A DNA stretch of 64,000 bases from JAVEWJ01 sp034004605 (GTDB lineage: Bacteria; Patescibacteriota; Gracilibacteria; UBA1369; LOWO2-01-FULL-3). The position numbers were made by a program, and so were the translations under genes. The number at the start of each line of letters is the position of its first letter. The stretch's first letter is position 1. The notes under the pieces were generated by a model. It saw only the letters and a list, made by a program, of their open reading frames with translations. It searched no databases and was not told the DNA's origin. The stretch covers positions 121,284 through 185,283 of the forward strand of contig JAVEWJ010000002.1 in assembly GCA_034004605.1 (NCBI GenBank), given 5' to 3'. Shown one piece after another: positions 17,497 to 26,700 of this stretch.

Positions 17497-18946
17497 GTTA
17501 GGAAATTGCGATTTTGTGGTCGAAATTTGCAACGATTTTTCCAGTTGGCAAGCCACTTTTTGCCCCGTGAGCCGGAAGTTCGAGCCGATTTTTTGCAGAA
17601 ACTTTCGTTTCTCTTCCAAATTTTCGGTGTCCGCTTTGCGGATGGCTTGGTGAGCCGATAAAATCCATTCTCTGAATGGTTCGAGCCAATTATTTCCCTT
17701 CCGCCCAAAATTGAGCTTTTCTTTGATGTCGATTTTGGAATTGATGATTTTTTCTTTGGCTTTTGTGTATTCTGTTTCGGATATTGTTTGGTCGAGGTAT
17801 GCGTCCAGTAGGCGCATTTGTTTTTCTTCAAGTTTTTTAAGTTCCAGTTTAAAATTTTGGGCGGAAGGTTTTTCGGATTGTGCCTTTTTATAGTCCTTCT
17901 CCCATTCTCGGAGGAATTTGTCTTTTAAGTCCGTATTCAAAGCAACTTTTTGAAAGAGCTCATTGAGTTGCTCAATAAGTGGTTGTTCTTCAAGATATTT
18001 TTGACTGCAAACAACATTCTTTTTTGCACATCTGTAATAGGTGTAAGTGCGGCCTGACTTTTTTGTTTTCTTTTCGGCTGTTATCGAGCGGCCGCACTCA
18101 CCGCATGTAAAAGTGCCACGAAAGGCAAAAGCCAACATTTCTTTTGCCTTTCGTGGCTTTCCTCTTTGTTTCATAGCTTCCTGAACTTTGTCAAAAAGTT
18201 GCTTTGAAATAATTGGCTCGTGACTGCCTTGGTACATTTCTCCCTTATGGATAAAAACTCCATAATAAAATGGATTTTTTAACATTTTCTGAATTTTCGA
18301 TACAGCTAAGGGTTTCTTTTCATATCGGCTCACCAAGCCCAAAAAAAGTGACAATTTTTGTAAATATTTAAGTGAATATTTGCTAGTGGCATACGCCAAA
18401 AACAATTTTTTTATGATTTTTGATCTGGTCGGGTCTTGCACTATCGTATGAGTTCTTAAATCGTTCAAATATCCGGGGTGGTGCAAGACCCGGCCATTCT
18501 CCACGTCTGAGTTTTTGGCGTATGCCTCGTTTAACATTCTCCGAAAGGCTATCAACGTAATATTTACTTTGCCCAAAAGCGATATTGAGCATGAATTTGC
18601 CCTGCGGTGTGTTATCAAACCAGAAAGTGAGGAATTTTAGCGATTCAATCTTGCCTGTATCTACGAGATAAATGATTTTGCCTCCATCAATTGAATTGCG
18701 AGCCAGTCTATCGGGATGCCACGCTAAAATTCCAACCTTTTCATTACTGGTTTCTATTTCAGCAATCATTTTGTTAAAAACAGGTCTGCCTGGAGATTTG
18801 GCTGTTTTACTTTCTATAAATTCTTTTGCTATTTGCAAATTTTCTTTTCGGGCAAATTCATGCAACTCGGTAATTTGTGCTTCTATTGATAGCACTTGTC
18901 TGTCTTCTTCGTCAGTTGATTTTCTGGCATACAAAAAATATTTCAT
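17482..18946 (-). pseudogene. Large serine recombinase, frameshifted
   Basis: Site-specific integrase of the resolvase/invertase superfamily, probably the enzyme that inserted the element. The N-terminal catalytic domain starts at the ATG at 18946 (MKYFLYARKSTDEEDRQ; catalytic Ser in ARKST) and shows the HPDRLAR motif. The recombinase domain, a zinc ribbon (CGECGRS, then YYRCAKKNVVC) and a C-terminal coiled coil follow. The reading frame breaks in a run of four G at 18475-18478 (C on the coding strand): one base fewer would join GLAPP to GYLNDLRTH and restore a 487-aa protein of normal length. It is either a real inactivating insertion or a sequencing error. The stop lies inside tRNA-Gln. Confidence 0.85.
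17491..17582 (+). repeat. 92-bp inverted repeat, copy A (tRNA end plus recombinase 3' end)
   Basis: Runs from the CAGCCA end of tRNA-Gln into the last codons of the recombinase. It recurs in inverted orientation at 19118-19209 with a single mismatch (91/92). Copy A is the functional junction (attL); copy B looks like a remnant of a second attachment junction. Confidence 0.9.
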
Positions 18947-18977
18947 AAGCAATTAGTGGTTATCGCTTTTGGGCAAA

Positions 18978-18992
18978 CCGTGCTTCGCACGG
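18978..18992. other. Hairpin upstream of recombinase
   Basis: CCGTGC-TTC-GCACGG, a perfect 6-bp stem with a 3-nt loop, in the non-coding stretch between the recombinase start and the left inverted repeat. Confidence 0.6.
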
Positions 18993-19026
18993 AAAAATTG
19001 TCACTTTCTTTCCGAAAATTTGGAAG

Positions 19027-19043
19027 TTTCGCCTTCGGCGAAA
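19027..19043. other. Hairpin upstream of recombinase
   Basis: TTTCGCC-TTC-GGCGAAA, a perfect 7-bp stem with the same TTC loop as the hairpin at 18978. Confidence 0.6.
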
Positions 19044-19058
19044 TGCAAAAAATCGGCT

Positions 19059-19100
19059 GTTCAGTCGCAATGGTAAAATTATCGTACCATTGCACTGAAC
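19059..19100. other. Long hairpin (16 bp with one bulge)
   Basis: GTTCAGT-c-GCAATGGTA pairs with TACCATTGC-ACTGAAC around a 9-nt loop: seven plus nine base pairs and a single bulged C. No T-run follows, so it is not a simple terminator. Confidence 0.65.
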
Positions 19101-19117
19101 TTTGCGCTCCGTGCAAA

Positions 19118-19209
19118 CGAACTTCCGGCTCACGGGGCAAAAAGTGGCTTGCCAACTGGAAAAATCGTGGCAAATTTCGACCACAAAATCGCAATTTCCT
19201 AACTGGCTG
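19118..19209 (-). repeat. 92-bp inverted repeat, copy B
   Basis: Inverted copy of 17491-17582 (one mismatch). It abuts and shares CAGCCA/TGGCTG with the outer end of the 226-bp repeat at 19204. Confidence 0.9.
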
Positions 19210-19429
19210 TCCTTCTATGAAGAAGTTCGGACTTATTTTAAGGAAAAATATGAATAAATGATAGAGCTTCCTAGGAAGCTCGCGGCCGCGCCGCCCGCCC
19301 CCTCTCGGGCGGCGCGTGTGAGAACATCGTGCCAAACCCAAGGAAAGAAGGGCGGGAAGGCAAAACCCCCCCCCCCAGACCCCCTCCTTTTTGCCTTCCC
19401 GCCTCAAAGAGCCGCCTTTTTCGGGGCGG
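19204..19429 (+). repeat. 226-bp terminal inverted repeat, left copy
   Basis: Pairs in inverted orientation with 27403-27628, same length, with differences only near 19215 and in the C-run at 19366-19376. It is strikingly GC-rich in an AT-rich genome and contains nested palindromes: GAGCTTCCTAGGAAGCTC (perfect 18-bp), GCGGCCGC, an 11-bp stem CGCGCCGCCCG/CGGGCGGCGCG, a 15-bp stem GGCGGGAAGGCAAAA/TTTTGCCTTCCCGCC and CCGCC/GGCGG at the inner end. ORFs that can be read through it are not credible genes. Confidence 0.92.
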
Positions 19430-19517
19430 TTGATTTGTTTTCTAATAGATTGACTGTACTGGTTGAATTGCATAAACTGTTTTTGTAGAGCTAAAAATTA
19501 TTAAACAATATATTAGC

Positions 19518-19531
19518 AGTAAAATATTACT
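19518..19531. promoter_or_regulatory. Candidate operator before the XRE gene
   Basis: AGTAA-AATA-TTACT, an inverted repeat 14 bp before the ATG of the XRE regulator; a possible autoregulatory control box like the C-boxes of restriction-modification systems. Confidence 0.4.
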
Positions 19532-19545
19532 AATAAATTTATTCA

Positions 19546-19755
19546 ATGTCAAAGACTCTTACAGTTGTTGCTAGAAATATAAAGAAATATCGAACGGAAC
19601 AAGGTATTTCTCAAGACAAGCTTTCAAAGTTGGCAGATGTAACTTTCCATACAATCGCTAAAATTGAATCAGGCGCAACACCTAATCCCGGAATTGAAAC
19701 GGTTAGCAAAATCGCGAAAGCTTTAGATGTAACTGTCAATGATTTATTAGAATAA
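19546..19755 (+). CDS. XRE-family helix-turn-helix regulator (putative R-M controller)
   Basis: 69-aa single-domain HTH_3 protein: ARNIKKYRTEQGISQDKLSK, then the recognition helix around TFHTIAKIESG, ending KALDVTVNDLLE. Size and position in front of methyltransferase and nuclease genes fit the C (controller) proteins that time restriction-modification expression. Candidate binding palindromes lie directly before its own start (19518) and inside the promoter of the next gene (19767-19782). First gene of the cassette inside the inverted repeats. Confidence 0.85.
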   Translation: MSKTLTVVARNIKKYRTEQGISQDKLSKLADVTFHTIAKIESGATPNPGIETVSKIAKALDVTVNDLLE

Positions 19756-19760
19756 TCACA

Positions 19761-19790
19761 TTGACAGTGAGTGTATGCTCACCTTAAAAT
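19761..19790 (+). promoter_or_regulatory. Promoter of the methyltransferase genes with internal palindrome
   Basis: -35 TTGACA (19761-19766), 18-nt spacer, -10 TAAAAT (19785-19790). The spacer contains GTGAG-TGTATG-CTCAC (19767-19782), a dyad in the ideal place for repression by the XRE protein. Confidence 0.6.
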
Positions 19791-19825
19791 AAAAATACAA
19801 TTCTCTCATTCTTAAAAAAATAACC

Positions 19826-20701
19826 ATGCCAACAACCGTTTTAACAAATAGTACAAAAACAAAATCTCCGTTTATTGGAATTTCCAGTTCAAGAATTAAG
19901 AAAATTTCTACTAAACCTTTTTTGAAGTGGGTAGGAGGGAAAACGCAGCTCTTAGAAGAATTAAAAAAATATGCACCTAAGGATTTTAACAGGTATATTG
20001 AGCCTTTTGTTGGTGGCGGTGCGTTATTTTTTGACTTGGCTCCTCAAAAAGCAATTATAAATGATGCAAATGAAGAATTAATGAATACTTATGCTGTATT
20101 GAGAGATTCTGTTGATGAGTTGATAGATGAGTTGTCGGGATATGTTTATGAAAAAGATTTTTATTATGAGATGCGAGCAAAGGATCCTTCGAAACTATCT
20201 AAAATAGAGAGAGCAGCTAGAACAATTTACCTGAACAAGACTTGTTTTAACGGAATTTATCGAGTCAACAAGAAAGGCCAATTTAATGTACCAATAGGAA
20301 GGTATGCTAATCCAACTATTTGTGATGAAGAAAGATTAAGAACAGCTCATTTGGCTTTGCAAGATGTGATAATCGAATGTGATAATTATATGAACGTGCT
20401 TTTGAAGCACGCAAAAGAGGGAGATTTCATTTATATTGATCCTCCATATCATCCTGTCGGTAAATATTCTGATTTCAAAAGGTATACAAAGGATTTTTTC
20501 TATAAAGAAGATCAAGTTGCTTTAAGGAAAGAGATTCTGGAATTGAAAAATAGAGGGTGTTTTGTTATGGCTAGTAATTCACATTGTGATTTTATTTTAG
20601 ATTTGTATAAGGACTTTGATATTAAAGTTGTTTATGCGAAACGATTTATTAATAAAAATGCTTCCGGTCGCGGAAATGTTAAAGAAGTAATAATTTTATG
20701 A
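19826..20701 (+). CDS. D12-class DNA adenine methyltransferase 1 (Dam-like)
   Basis: 291 aa. N6-adenine methyltransferase using SAM. Motif X/I region FLKWVGGKTQLLEEL (about 31-45), YIEPFVGGGALFFDL (SAM-binding motif I, about 59-73), catalytic motif IV DPPYHPVG (about 211-218), and a central YLNKTCFNGIYRVN block typical of Dam/DpnM-type enzymes. The first 30 residues are a non-conserved, Ser/Thr-rich lead. It ends with TGA in an ATGA overlap with methyltransferase 2. Together the two enzymes probably protect the two strands of an asymmetric site cut by the AlwI-type nuclease. Confidence 0.93.
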   Translation: MPTTVLTNSTKTKSPFIGISSSRIKKISTKPFLKWVGGKTQLLEELKKYAPKDFNRYIEPFVGGGALFFDLAPQKAIINDANEELMNTYAVLRDSVDELIDELSGYVYEKDFYYEMRAKDPSKLSKIERAARTIYLNKTCFNGIYRVNKKGQFNVPIGRYANPTICDEERLRTAHLALQDVIIECDNYMNVLLKHAKEGDFIYIDPPYHPVGKYSDFKRYTKDFFYKEDQVALRKEILELKNRGCFVMASNSHCDFILDLYKDFDIKVVYAKRFINKNASGRGNVKEVIIL

Positions 20702-21768
20702 ACCCACAACTAACAATAAAATTAGAGGAGTTTAAGATTGCACTAGATCAGATGAAATATTTTCCTCCTACTAGATTTATGGGAAGTAAAAGCAAGCTAT
20801 TGGATTTTATTTGGGAAAATGTAAAAGGTTTTAATTTTGACTCTGTTTTAGATGCTTTTAGTGGAAGTGGTTGTGTCGGTTATATGTTTAAAACCAAAAG
20901 AAAAGAAGTTTCTAGCAATGATTTGTTGCAATATTCTTTCAATGCGGCTAAGGCGAGCATAGAAAATAACAGTTCTCTATTAGATAAGGATGATTTAGTA
21001 ACCTTGCTTGGTACTCCGATTAAAACTGATGGATTTATAAGAGAAACTTTTCGTGATTTATACTTTACAGATGAAGAATATTTATTTTTAGAGCAGGTTT
21101 GGCACAGGGCTCAAACACTAAATGACGAACACAAGAAAGCAGTGGCTCTTTCTGCTCTTTGTAGAGCTTGTATTAAAAAAAGACCTAGGGGAATTTTTAC
21201 ATATACCGGAAATAGATATAATGATGGGAGAAAAGATCTGAGGACTACTTTAAAACAGCATTTTATTGATGCGGTAGAAATTTTTAATAACGCCGTCTTT
21301 GACAATAATCGTCAAAATGCCTCTACTTGTGGTGATATTTTTAATCTAAAAAGAAGGAATTTCGATCTTGTTTATATCGATCCTCCTTATTATTCAACGC
21401 GTTCAGACAATGACTATTTACGAAGGTACCATTTTGTTGAGGGGCTTTGCTCATATTGGCGAGATGTAGAGATTCAATACTCTACAAAAACCAAGAAAAT
21501 CAAAAAGTATGCAACTCAGTTTGATTCTAAAAACACTGTTTACGATGCGTTTTATAGATTGTTTTCAATGTTTAGAGAATCGATTTTAGTTGTGTCTTAT
21601 TCGTCAAATTCTTTACCGACCAAAGGGGAAATGGTTGAAATTTTAAAACAGTATAAACGTAATGTTGAAATCAAAGAATTTGATTATAAATACTCATTTG
21701 GCAACCACAACCACAAGATTGGGGACAACAAAAATGATGTTAAGGAATATTTATTTATAGCTTATTAA
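20698..21768 (+). CDS. D12-class DNA adenine methyltransferase 2
   Basis: 356 aa. Second adenine methyltransferase: motif X RFMGSKSKLLDFI, motif I LDAFSGSGCVGYMF (about 57-70), motif IV IDPPYYSTRSDNDY (about 225-238). The CIKKRPRGIFTYTGN region is characteristic of D12 enzymes associated with Type IIS systems. It overlaps methyltransferase 1 by 4 nt and is followed after 3 nt by the endonuclease, so the three are one transcript. It differs strongly from enzyme 1, which argues for separate strand specificities rather than a recent duplication. Confidence 0.92.
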   Translation: MNPQLTIKLEEFKIALDQMKYFPPTRFMGSKSKLLDFIWENVKGFNFDSVLDAFSGSGCVGYMFKTKRKEVSSNDLLQYSFNAAKASIENNSSLLDKDDLVTLLGTPIKTDGFIRETFRDLYFTDEEYLFLEQVWHRAQTLNDEHKKAVALSALCRACIKKRPRGIFTYTGNRYNDGRKDLRTTLKQHFIDAVEIFNNAVFDNNRQNASTCGDIFNLKRRNFDLVYIDPPYYSTRSDNDYLRRYHFVEGLCSYWRDVEIQYSTKTKKIKKYATQFDSKNTVYDAFYRLFSMFRESILVVSYSSNSLPTKGEMVEILKQYKRNVEIKEFDYKYSFGNHNHKIGDNKNDVKEYLFIAY

Positions 21769-21771
21769 GTT

Positions 21772-23655
21772 ATGAAACAATGGAATATAGGAAACACAAC
21801 CATTAGAAATCCACAAAGAATTAAGGACGGACTAGAGTTACTAAAAAAATTTGAAGGCAAGAGTTGGGATTATGATTTACAAAGGGAATTTTATGACGAA
21901 GCGAATAAGAGAGGAATTATGGAAAGCGATGGTTCAAAGGTAAAAGAAAAGGAACTCCATGCAAGAAAATGGGTGTCTTGTTTAAATCAGCTTGGTTTTG
22001 CTCGTGCTTGGAAAAGCGAAGAAAAAGGACCGGTAGAAATTACTGATGTTGGGAATCAGCTTGTGAATGATGAAATCACATTTGAAGAAGCTATGTTGCG
22101 GCAACTTTTGAAATATCAGCTGCCGTCTCCAATCGAAAGCGGAAAAAATTATGAGTCGTTTCATGTTCACCCTTTCAGAGTTTTTCTGGAAATTATTTAT
22201 GGATTATACAGGCAAGATGTTAGCGGCTTAACGAAAGAGGAAATAGGACTTTTTGTAATTACAAATTTAAAGGATGAGGATTGTTCTGAATCTATAGAGG
22301 AAATTGTTAAATATCGTAGTAATCGTGCCTCAATTAAAGGCAAAAATCCGAAGTTAAAATTTTTTAGAGATTCCACAAAAGCTGTTATTGCTCGTAATTT
22401 TGCAAAAAAGCTTGGAAAAGCTGAGGAAGTTTTGAAAAGGTTGATGGAACAGGCAAAAAAGTCTAAGAGTTTTCTGAAAAGTTCTGAATTTATCTCTGAA
22501 TTGCGGACGGTTTTATTTGGGAAGGAGCCTAAAAAGCAGCGAATGACAGACAATATCCGCAGTCTGATTACTAAGGGGGAAAGTTTTAATAAAATTTTTG
22601 ATTATTATTTGGATGAATTTGTTGGAACAAAAGGCGGAACACTGAAAGATTATGCGGATTCGCAGGTTAGATATGTAATGACTACAGGGCTTTTTAGTTT
22701 AAATCGTGATCGAATTGTTATTAAGCCAAATAAACTTGATCTGATTAAGGCTATTTTGGCTGAACCTCCGGTTTTTTTCGATGGAGATAAGTATTTGGAT
22801 TATTTTTATAATTCTGAAATGCCAAAACTTCCTTTGGATGATGCGGATTTCATGGTGATGAACATTGGCGATTTACAACAGCAGTTAGAGAGGCTTTCAG
22901 AAAAGACAGGATTAGAGGTTGAGCCTTTAATGACCGTTGAGAGAAGTGTGCCAAAGCTCAAGAAAGTTAATCAGCAGTTGGAAAAAGAATTGATTCGGCA
23001 AAAAGAGTATTTGTTTTACAAAGATCAAGGAACCAATGAGCAAATTGATGACATTATTGATTATTTTGAAAGAATCAAGACAAGAGACCTTTTAGGTGGA
23101 GATGCCTATTTCCCTGCTTACTATGAGTGGGCAATTTGGAGGGTGTTTTTGGCAATCAATACGTTAGTTGGTGCAATTTCAGATACCAGAAATTTTGAAA
23201 TTGATGAAGAATTGAAGCCGATTCATCATGCCAAAGGTGGAGTTCCGGATATGGTTTTCAATTATGATGATTTTGTGATTGTTTGTGAGGCAACTTTACA
23301 CCAATCTGTGAGCCAATGGGCGGCTGAATACACTTCCGTGCCAAAACATGTGGGACAAATATCATCTGAAACTAAAAAGCCTGTTTTTGGAATTTTTGTT
23401 GCACCTAAGATAGAGCCAAATATGGCGCAAACTTTATTTAAAGCAGATTGGCATGTGAATGGAGAGTTTGTTGATTTGAATATTATTCCTTTTTCGACAG
23501 ATCAGTTGATAGGTGTACTTAAGTTTTTTGCGAAGAAAAAGTTTAGCGTTCAAGATTTGAAGGTTGCATTAGAAAAATTGATAAAGATTAAAAAAATTGC
23601 GGCAAATGGCAAGGAGTGGTATGAGGAGATTTCTTCTACCTTCCCTTTTCTATAA
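21772..23655 (+). CDS. AlwI-family Type IIS restriction endonuclease
   Basis: 627 aa. The N-terminus (WNIGNTTIRNPQRIKDGLEL, then ARKWVSCLNQLGFARAW) matches the AlwI/PleI/MlyI/BstNBI endonuclease family. The probable PD-(D/E)XK-type active site is near residues 495-520: GGVPDMVFNYDDF, then VCEATL. Known members recognise GGATC or GAGTC and cut a few bases away; the target here is unknown. The length is normal. It starts 3 nt after methyltransferase 2 with no extra promoter. Confidence 0.9.
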   Translation: MKQWNIGNTTIRNPQRIKDGLELLKKFEGKSWDYDLQREFYDEANKRGIMESDGSKVKEKELHARKWVSCLNQLGFARAWKSEEKGPVEITDVGNQLVNDEITFEEAMLRQLLKYQLPSPIESGKNYESFHVHPFRVFLEIIYGLYRQDVSGLTKEEIGLFVITNLKDEDCSESIEEIVKYRSNRASIKGKNPKLKFFRDSTKAVIARNFAKKLGKAEEVLKRLMEQAKKSKSFLKSSEFISELRTVLFGKEPKKQRMTDNIRSLITKGESFNKIFDYYLDEFVGTKGGTLKDYADSQVRYVMTTGLFSLNRDRIVIKPNKLDLIKAILAEPPVFFDGDKYLDYFYNSEMPKLPLDDADFMVMNIGDLQQQLERLSEKTGLEVEPLMTVERSVPKLKKVNQQLEKELIRQKEYLFYKDQGTNEQIDDIIDYFERIKTRDLLGGDAYFPAYYEWAIWRVFLAINTLVGAISDTRNFEIDEELKPIHHAKGGVPDMVFNYDDFVIVCEATLHQSVSQWAAEYTSVPKHVGQISSETKKPVFGIFVAPKIEPNMAQTLFKADWHVNGEFVDLNIIPFSTDQLIGVLKFFAKKKFSVQDLKVALEKLIKIKKIAANGKEWYEEISSTFPFL

Positions 23656-23662
23656 TTTCTAT

Positions 23663-23691
23663 TTGACAAAGATTTTATAAATAATTAGTAT
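23663..23691 (+). promoter_or_regulatory. Promoter of the LexA-HTH giant gene with dyad
   Basis: -35 TTGACA (23663-23668), 17-nt spacer, -10 TAGTAT (23686-23691). An AGTAT...ATACT dyad (23687-23707) overlaps the -10 and the predicted transcription start, a possible autoregulatory site for the winged helix of the encoded protein. Confidence 0.55.
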
Positions 23692-23728
23692 GACGTGTAG
23701 TTATACTCATATTTTTAATATTTAGACC

Positions 23729-26700
23729 TTGTGGAAGCCAAAAAAACTAACAAAAAGACAGCTTGAACTTTTACATGTTATAGAAGAGTTTTTTAGCAAG
23801 AACGGAGTTCCTCCGACTATTGTTGAGCTTAAGCAGAAAATGAACGTGAAGTCAGATCAATCAATTTATCAGTTATTGGAAAAGCTGGAGAATGCAGATG
23901 TTATTGTTAGGGAACCTGGAAAAAGAAGAAGTATCAGACTATCAGGGAAAAAATCAAAATCAACTGGGATTGGTAGTGATAATGTTTTATCGCCAACAGG
24001 TGCAATACCCTTTTCTTTTTCATTGGACCCAACACAAAAGAAAATATTTAACAAACTGCATGAAATTGATCCACAGTTGGCAATTATTTTTAAGGGTGGG
24101 ATGTATACTTTAGCGCAGAAAGAACACCACCCCGATTGGATTCCTCCTGTTGCAAACGCTATTAGGCACATATTTAGCATTTTAACTCGTTCAGATGAAT
24201 CCAGTGCCGATCAGAAAAAAAATACTGGTGTACAGAAAATAAGTAAGGCCTTCGATCCATTTGGTGGTATTAGCTCAATAGAAGATAGCGTTTGGGCCCA
24301 TTGGAATAAGTTGAATCGTGATTTTGTTCTATTTGCCCATTACAATGAAGGATATTACAAAAAAGAGGATGAATTTATAGAAAAAATTGAGGAGTTATAT
24401 GAATTGTTGCTTCAATATATTCTTATTAATCAACATGAAATATATGAAAGAATTGATGAAATAGCTAAAAAGGGACCGGATAAAATTACAAAGGAAGAAG
24501 TGGCTAAAATATTGAGCAGAAATACTGCTACATATACATATTTTTTTGATGAGCTTGGTTTTGAATGGTTTGACTTTTTGAAGAAAAATAATTTTTTAAA
24601 ACCGACAAGGCAAGTTGGTCAGTACATTAGAGATATTGCATCGGAAATCCCCGAGGAAATAGTCACTTTTATAGAAACATATAATGATAATTATAAAATT
24701 GACGATCGTAGCAGATCTATAAGGCAATATTTCTTGCAAGCAGCGTGCGAGATGCCAGCCGTAAGCGCTGTTAAGATAGTTGGAATATTAGCAAAACAAA
24801 AATGGGTTCAAGATGTTCAAGCCAGTTACGATTTTTTAATATACGAAGCCAGGAAATTACTGGAAAAATTGATTGAAGAAAATGAAAAAGAGGCTTCAAT
24901 CCTCTTAACAGGGAAGCTTTTAGATGTTCAAAAAACCTCAAAAGATAAATCTAAACTTCGAGAAGTGGAGGGGTTTGCTGACAATCATCAATATGCGGAG
25001 ATAGTTGAGTGCATAAAAAAAATACCTGCCGAATATTCACCTGAATTTGTTGGAATTTTACTTTCTAAACTCAAAAGCGCTATCGATATTTCGGACGACA
25101 AGGGATTGTATACGCAAATATGGCGACCATCCATTGAACATAGTGAAATGCATCGAGATGATGTTGTTGATATTTTAATAGATGGGGTTATAAGTATGCT
25201 TAAAACTTATTTTGCTTATTGTAGAGGGGCAAATGTAGACATACCGAATGAAATTAAAAATTTGTTCAAATATGAACACGTCATTTTTACTCGTATTAAG
25301 TTGTTTTTGTATAGAAAATTTTCTGATGTTTGTAAAAGTGAAATTCAATGGGCCATTATTGATAATTTTGATGCTTACGCAGTAGAAAAAGAATATGATG
25401 AACTTTTAGAACAAGAGTTTGATAAAATTGACAAAGTCTTCAAAGAAAAATATCTGGAGTTGGTCGAGGCTGGGCCGAAAGATAAAAAGAAAAAAGATGA
25501 TGAGAAGTATCTTAGGTACTGGAAGATAAACAAATTAATTCTAATCAAAGAGTTTTTAAATGAAAAATGGCAAAAAATATACGTCGATCTTTTGAATGGT
25601 GATGATGAAGAAAAGTATAAACCTATGTATAGTGGCATTATGACTTCTTGGGCTGGCCCCACTTCCCCTCAAGAGGCCACAAAACTTAGTGCAATGTCTT
25701 TGGACAAGCTCATTGAATATCTTATCCAATGGACTCCGAAGAAAGGATTTGCAGAACATTCCCGCTTAGGATTGGGTAGAGAACTTGTGGAGGTTATAAA
25801 GGGGGCTTCTCAAATTTATTCTAAAAATGCACTATTATTCAATGATGAAAGATTACATGTTGTTTATCTTTATCAATATTTTTTCGGATTAAGGGAAGCA
25901 CTAAGAAATGGTGGACAGATTGATTGGCAACCTGTTTTGGAACTCATGAAAGTTATTGTTGATAAAGCTAAAGCAAACAGTTTGCCGGTTTTTGAGCCAG
26001 AGGAAGACGACTGGAATTTGGATTGGAGCAATTGTTTTCAATATATGGCTGATTTATTGGAAAATGGTCTCAATTCTTCAAAGAATGAAATTCCAGAAAG
26101 TTTACAAAATGATGTTTGGGAAATTATCAAGTATCTTTGTGAAGATAAGGATCCCGACTTGGATCATGAAAAGAAATATGGGGGAGAAAATAGTGACTAT
26201 TACCACTTATCTATCAACACTACTCGTGGAGAAGCCTTTCATGCCTTGTTTAACTATATTTTTTGGTATGACAGGCATGTTAAGAAAAAAGGTGTCAGCA
26301 GGATTACCGATGAGGTGAAAGAAGTTCTTGAAGCTCATTTGGATACGATAAGGGAACCCGGTTTTACTATAAGGTCTGTTTATGGTCGATTTTTCCCGTG
26401 GTTGTATATTTACGACAAAATATGGACGGAAGGAATCATTGATGAACTTTTCCCCCTTAACGATGTTGAGCGACGTTATGCCGCATGGGAGACTTATCTT
26501 ATTAATGCAGTTTATCCTGAAATATTTGAAAAATTGCGCCCACAATATGAAAAAGCAATCGATGAATTGAGAAAAAGCGGTTTACAAAAGAATAAACGTC
26601 CAGTGGATATCTTTGAAAGATTAGTCGAACATCTTATGATAGCTTATTTTTATGAAATCATTGAATATGATGATCCTCTTTTGAAAAAACTAGATGAAGT

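Noticed and set aside
18479..18618. Separate start (MITHRRANSC...) for the second half of the recombinase
   Set aside because: These residues are the out-of-frame reading of the conserved N-terminal half; the real continuation is through the frameshift at 18475-18478.
19258..19488. ORF across the left 226-bp repeat (MIELPRKLAAAPPAPSR...)
   Set aside because: It reads through nested palindromes and a C11 run, the same frame appears in the other repeat copy only by sequence identity, and no domain is seen.
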